This document shows positions 61,639-64,000 of a DNA stretch of 64,000 bases, one piece after another. This stretch comes from Hyphomicrobiales bacterium (lineage in GTDB: Bacteria > Pseudomonadota > Alphaproteobacteria > Rhizobiales > Rhizobiaceae). The notes under the pieces are model-generated. The model was not told the DNA's origin and searched no databases. It saw only the letters and a list, made by a program, of their open reading frames with translations. The DNA lies in assembly GCA_017305835.1 (NCBI GenBank), contig JAFKJY010000041.1, positions 1 to 64,000 of the forward strand. Direction: 5' to 3'. The stretch's first letter is position 1. Every line of letters starts with the position of its first letter. A program made the translations under genes and the position numbers.

Positions 61639-62417
61639 CAGCGCGCACCCATCAGGCGGTGGGCGCGCGCCTCGGCCCAACCGGCAAGCGCGTTGAGCAG
61701 CGCGGCGATGACGATGATCAGCACGATGTAAGCGTATTCCTCGACCGTATCCATCAGCTCGGCGAGCGCCACCATGCGGTAGCCGAGGCCGCCGGTGGCG
61801 GCGATCGTCTCGGTGCCGAGGCAGCCGAGCAGGGCGACGATCAGGCCCATGCGCAGGCCGGTGGTGACGACCGGCAGGGCGGACGGCACCATGACGTGAC
61901 GCATGATCTGGCCGGGGCTGGCGCCCATCAGGCGGGCGGCGGCGAGGTGGACCGGGTTGACGTTGGCGAAGCCGGCGATCGTGTTGAGCACGATGGGGAA
62001 GAAGGCGATCGCGGCACCGATGGCGACCTTCGACGCGATGCCGAGGCCGAAGAACAGCACGAAGAGCGGGAAGAACAGCACCAGCGGGACGGCATAGACC
62101 GCCGACAGCAGCGGCTCGTATTCGGCGATGCGGCGCGGCGAGCGGCCGACGACGTAGCCGACGAGCAGCCCGGCGACCGCCGCCAGCACGAAGGCGCAGA
62201 ACACCTCGAACAGCGTCGTCGCGAGGTCTGCGCCGAACTGGGCGCTCGCCACGACGCCGGGAATGGCGGCCAGCACCTTGTCCAGCGGCGGCAGGACGAT
62301 CGGATTGACGAGGCCGGCGCGCGTGACCGCATACCAGCCGGCCAGCACGGCGACATAGAACAGGAGCTGGACCAGCCGGCCCTGGCCGTTGCCCGCCGGT
62401 GCGGCAGCGTCGTTCAT
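61638..62417 (-). CDS. NitT/TauT-type ABC transporter permease (first of pair)
   Basis: 259-aa permease with the loop HLAAARLMGASPGQIMRHVMVPSALPVVTTGLRMGLIVALLGCLGTETIAATGGLG near 158-213. ATG 62417 overlaps the ATPase stop (4 nt) and its stop overlaps the next permease start. Forms the channel with the protein of 60841-61638. Confidence 0.94.
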   Translation of the reverse strand: MNDAAAPAGNGQGRLVQLLFYVAVLAGWYAVTRAGLVNPIVLPPLDKVLAAIPGVVASAQFGADLATTLFEVFCAFVLAAVAGLLVGYVVGRSPRRIAEYEPLLSAVYAVPLVLFFPLFVLFFGLGIASKVAIGAAIAFFPIVLNTIAGFANVNPVHLAAARLMGASPGQIMRHVMVPSALPVVTTGLRMGLIVALLGCLGTETIAATGGLGYRMVALAELMDTVEEYAYIVLIIVIAALLNALAGWAEARAHRLMGAR

Positions 62418-63235
62418 GCGGCGGCTCCGGAACGGCGGTGGACGCTGTCGTCGATCGACTTGCGGATCTCGTCGTGCAGCAGGCCGAATATGTCGCCGCG
62501 CAGGCGGTTGAACTTCTCCGAGGTGGCGAACTGCGAGCGGCGCGGATGCGGCTCGTCGATGTCGATGATGCCGGTGATGCGGCCGGGGCGGGCCGAGAAG
62601 ATCGCGACCCGGTCGGCCAGCAGCACCGCCTCGCCGAGGCTGTGGGTGACGAAGACGATGGTCTTCCGCGTGCGGCTGAGCAGGGCGGACAGGTCCTCGC
62701 CGAGCACGATGCGGGTCTGCTCATCGAGCGCGGCGAACGGCTCGTCCATCAGGATGAACTCGGTGTCGAGGCTGAGTGCGCGGGCCAGCGAGGCGCGCTG
62801 CTTCATGCCGCCCGAGAGCTGGCCGGGAAAATGGTCGGCGAAGTCAGCCAGCCCCACCGCCTCCAGCGCGTGCGCTGCGCGCTCGGCCGCCTCGGGCTTC
62901 GCCACGCCCTGGAACTTGAGCGCCAGCCCGATGTTGTCGCGGATCGTGTTCCACGGAAACAGCGCATGCTCCTGGAAGACGAAGGCGACCTTGCGCGGCA
63001 TCGGGCCGGTCACCGGCTGGCCGTCGACCTCGATCGTGCCGCGCAGGGGCCGCACGAGGCTGGCGAACATGTTGAGCAGCGTGGTCTTGCCGCAGCCGCT
63101 CGGCCCGATCAGCGCCAGCAGCTCGCCGCGCCGGACGTCGAGCGAGACGTCGTCGAGGGTGGCGACGTGGGAGGCACTGCCGGGCACGCCGTAGGCGTGG
63201 CTGACTCCGCGCGCGGACATCGCGATTTCCGGCAT
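62414..63235 (-). CDS. NitT/TauT-type ABC transporter ATPase
   Basis: 273 aa. Walker A GPSGCGKTT, VFQEHALFPWNTI, signature LSGGMKQR, Walker B FILMDEPFAALDEQTR and switch His in VTHSLGEA. ATG 63235 has GAGGGAAG upstream; in-frame ATGs further up (for example about 63280) are less well placed. First gene of the leftward operon ending with the M24-fold gene. Confidence 0.95.
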   Translation of the reverse strand: MPEIAMSARGVSHAYGVPGSASHVATLDDVSLDVRRGELLALIGPSGCGKTTLLNMFASLVRPLRGTIEVDGQPVTGPMPRKVAFVFQEHALFPWNTIRDNIGLALKFQGVAKPEAAERAAHALEAVGLADFADHFPGQLSGGMKQRASLARALSLDTEFILMDEPFAALDEQTRIVLGEDLSALLSRTRKTIVFVTHSLGEAVLLADRVAIFSARPGRITGIIDIDEPHPRRSQFATSEKFNRLRGDIFGLLHDEIRKSIDDSVHRRSGAAA

Positions 63236-63318
63236 CGACTTCCCTCCCGCTCGATCCGCCGCCGCAAACTGTGTCATCGGCGCTTGCGAGCCTCCCCAGG
63301 CTAATATACGGTCCTTGG

Positions 63319-63334
63319 TTGGACAACCGTCCAA
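63319..63334. promoter_or_regulatory. Perfect 16-bp palindrome in divergent promoter
   Basis: TTGGAC-AACC-GTCCAA, between the ATPase gene (leftward, 63235) and the binding-protein gene (rightward, 63421). Looks like a GntR/TetR-type operator controlling both directions. The regulator gene is not in the window. Confidence 0.55.
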
Positions 63335-63420
63335 TTTCGTTTTGGCGTCGTTTTCCATGGTTGCCCGGCGGCGCCGCAGGCAAGTCCGCGCTCCCTGCGG
63401 GGCGCGGCGGGAGGATAGAC

Positions 63421-64000
63421 ATGACATTCCAAGGCGCCCTGAGGGCCCTGGCCGGCGCGGCGCTGGCCGCGACCCTGCTTTCGGCCAACCCGGCCGCGGC
63501 CGACGAGACGCTGACGGTCGGCAAGGCCAACCCGACCTCGTTCGTGTTCGCGCTGATCGACGTCGGCCAGGCGGCCGGCATCTTCGGCAAGCACGGGCTC
63601 ACGCTCGACATCTCGGCCTTCGGCGGCGGCCCCAAGCTGCAGCAGGCGATGGCGGCCGGCAGCGTCGACATCGGCATGAGCACGGGCGCCGACATGGCGC
63701 TGGCCGCCAAGGGCGCGCCGGTCAAGGCGGTCGCCTCGATCCTCAACGGCGTCGACCAGGTGATCGTCGTCAGCCCCAAGAGCGGCATCGCGTCCGCCGA
63801 CGACCTGAAGGGCAAGACATTCGCCGCCTCCTCGCCGGCGGCCGCCAGCGGCTGGCTGCCGACGGTACTGGCCACGCAGAAGGGCTGGGGCGCCGACGGC
63901 GTCAAGCTGCAGATCGTCAACTCGTCGGCCTCGGCGATGGCGCTGCTCGAGACCGGGCAGATCGACGCCATGACCATCGACCCGGCCAACGCGCTGAACG
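63421..64000 (+). CDS. NitT/TauT-type ABC transporter binding protein (cut by window end)
   Basis: ATG 63421 follows GGGAGGATAGAC. Signal peptide MTFQGALRALAGAALAATLL to about residue 28 (AAAD), then TLTVGKANPTSFVFALIDVGQAAGIFGKHGLTLDI and GGGPKLQQAMAAGSVDIGMSTGADMALAAKGAPVKAVASI, the usual first lobe of NMT1/SsuA-type proteins. 193 codons visible, no stop before base 64000. Divergent partner of the importer at 60841-63235. Confidence 0.93.
   Translation, partial: MTFQGALRALAGAALAATLLSANPAAADETLTVGKANPTSFVFALIDVGQAAGIFGKHGLTLDISAFGGGPKLQQAMAAGSVDIGMSTGADMALAAKGAPVKAVASILNGVDQVIVVSPKSGIASADDLKGKTFAASSPAAASGWLPTVLATQKGWGADGVKLQIVNSSASAMALLETGQIDAMTIDPANALN

Overview
The window is GC-rich, densely packed and almost free of mobile DNA. 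Gene content points to an alphaproteobacterium, most likely a Hyphomicrobiales (rhizobial-type) soil or host-associated bacterium: an Aap-type general amino-acid ABC transporter, a BigR/Blh-type sulfide module, many GntR/FCD regulators and several NitT/TauT-type importers. I found no rRNA, tRNA, CRISPR array, integrase or transposase. Nearly every gene is catabolic, and the window reads as a chain of small uptake-plus-degradation modules for nitrogen-containing organic compounds, mostly with a local regulator.

Region by region. (1) 1-16.5 kb: a peptide-type ABC importer, an ATP-dependent hydantoinase/oxoprolinase pair (HyuB, HyuA), a divergent operon (TIGR04076 protein, aldo/keto reductase, M14 carboxypeptidase-like protein, DMT permease, alpha/beta hydrolase), a GntR regulator, and a tryptophan 2,3-dioxygenase plus formamidase pair. 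Three promoter regions here carry the same palindrome-like element centred on TTGATCAA, so this looks like one regulon. (2) 16.5-21.1 kb: a sulfide/persulfide module (SulP, DUF442 protein, two YeeE/YedE halves, DUF2892, BigR, persulfide-dioxygenase-type MBL protein). (3) 21.4-22.8 kb: a tryptophanase. (4) 22.9-37.4 kb: a NitT-type importer with an amidohydrolase/deaminase, a dehydrogenase-like protein, a LysR regulator, urate hydroxylase PuuD, PuuE-type allantoinase, M17 peptidase, RidA, amidase, hydratase, a PLP aminotransferase and a GlcG-like protein: a purine-like or other N-heterocycle pathway. (5) 37.5-44.4 kb: IlvD-type dehydratase, FAD oxidoreductase, GntR with a clear 26-bp operator, and a large FAD/Fe-S 2-hydroxyacid dehydrogenase. 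(6) 44.5-51.9 kb: a second NitT/THI5-type importer with LysR, creatininase-family hydrolase, flavodoxin-fold quinone reductase, cytosine-deaminase-like amidohydrolase and a TOBE-domain remnant. (7) 52-58.5 kb: arylformamidase-like hydrolase, GntR, kynureninase and three genes of an Aap-type amino-acid importer without its ATPase. (8) 58.6-64 kb: an M24-fold hydrolase lacking the metal ligands, a 2-hydroxyacid dehydrogenase and a third NitT-type importer with two permeases; the window ends inside its binding protein.

Together the genes give two routes from tryptophan (kynurenine to anthranilate, and indole/pyruvate), a possible urate/allantoin route, and several amidohydrolases for cyclic amides. 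The most interesting candidates for undescribed biology are the regulon in region 1 (a probable tryptophan-derived or hydantoin-like substrate), the partial purine-like pathway in region 4, the creatininase/deaminase cluster in region 6 and the metal-ligand-free M24 protein in region 8.
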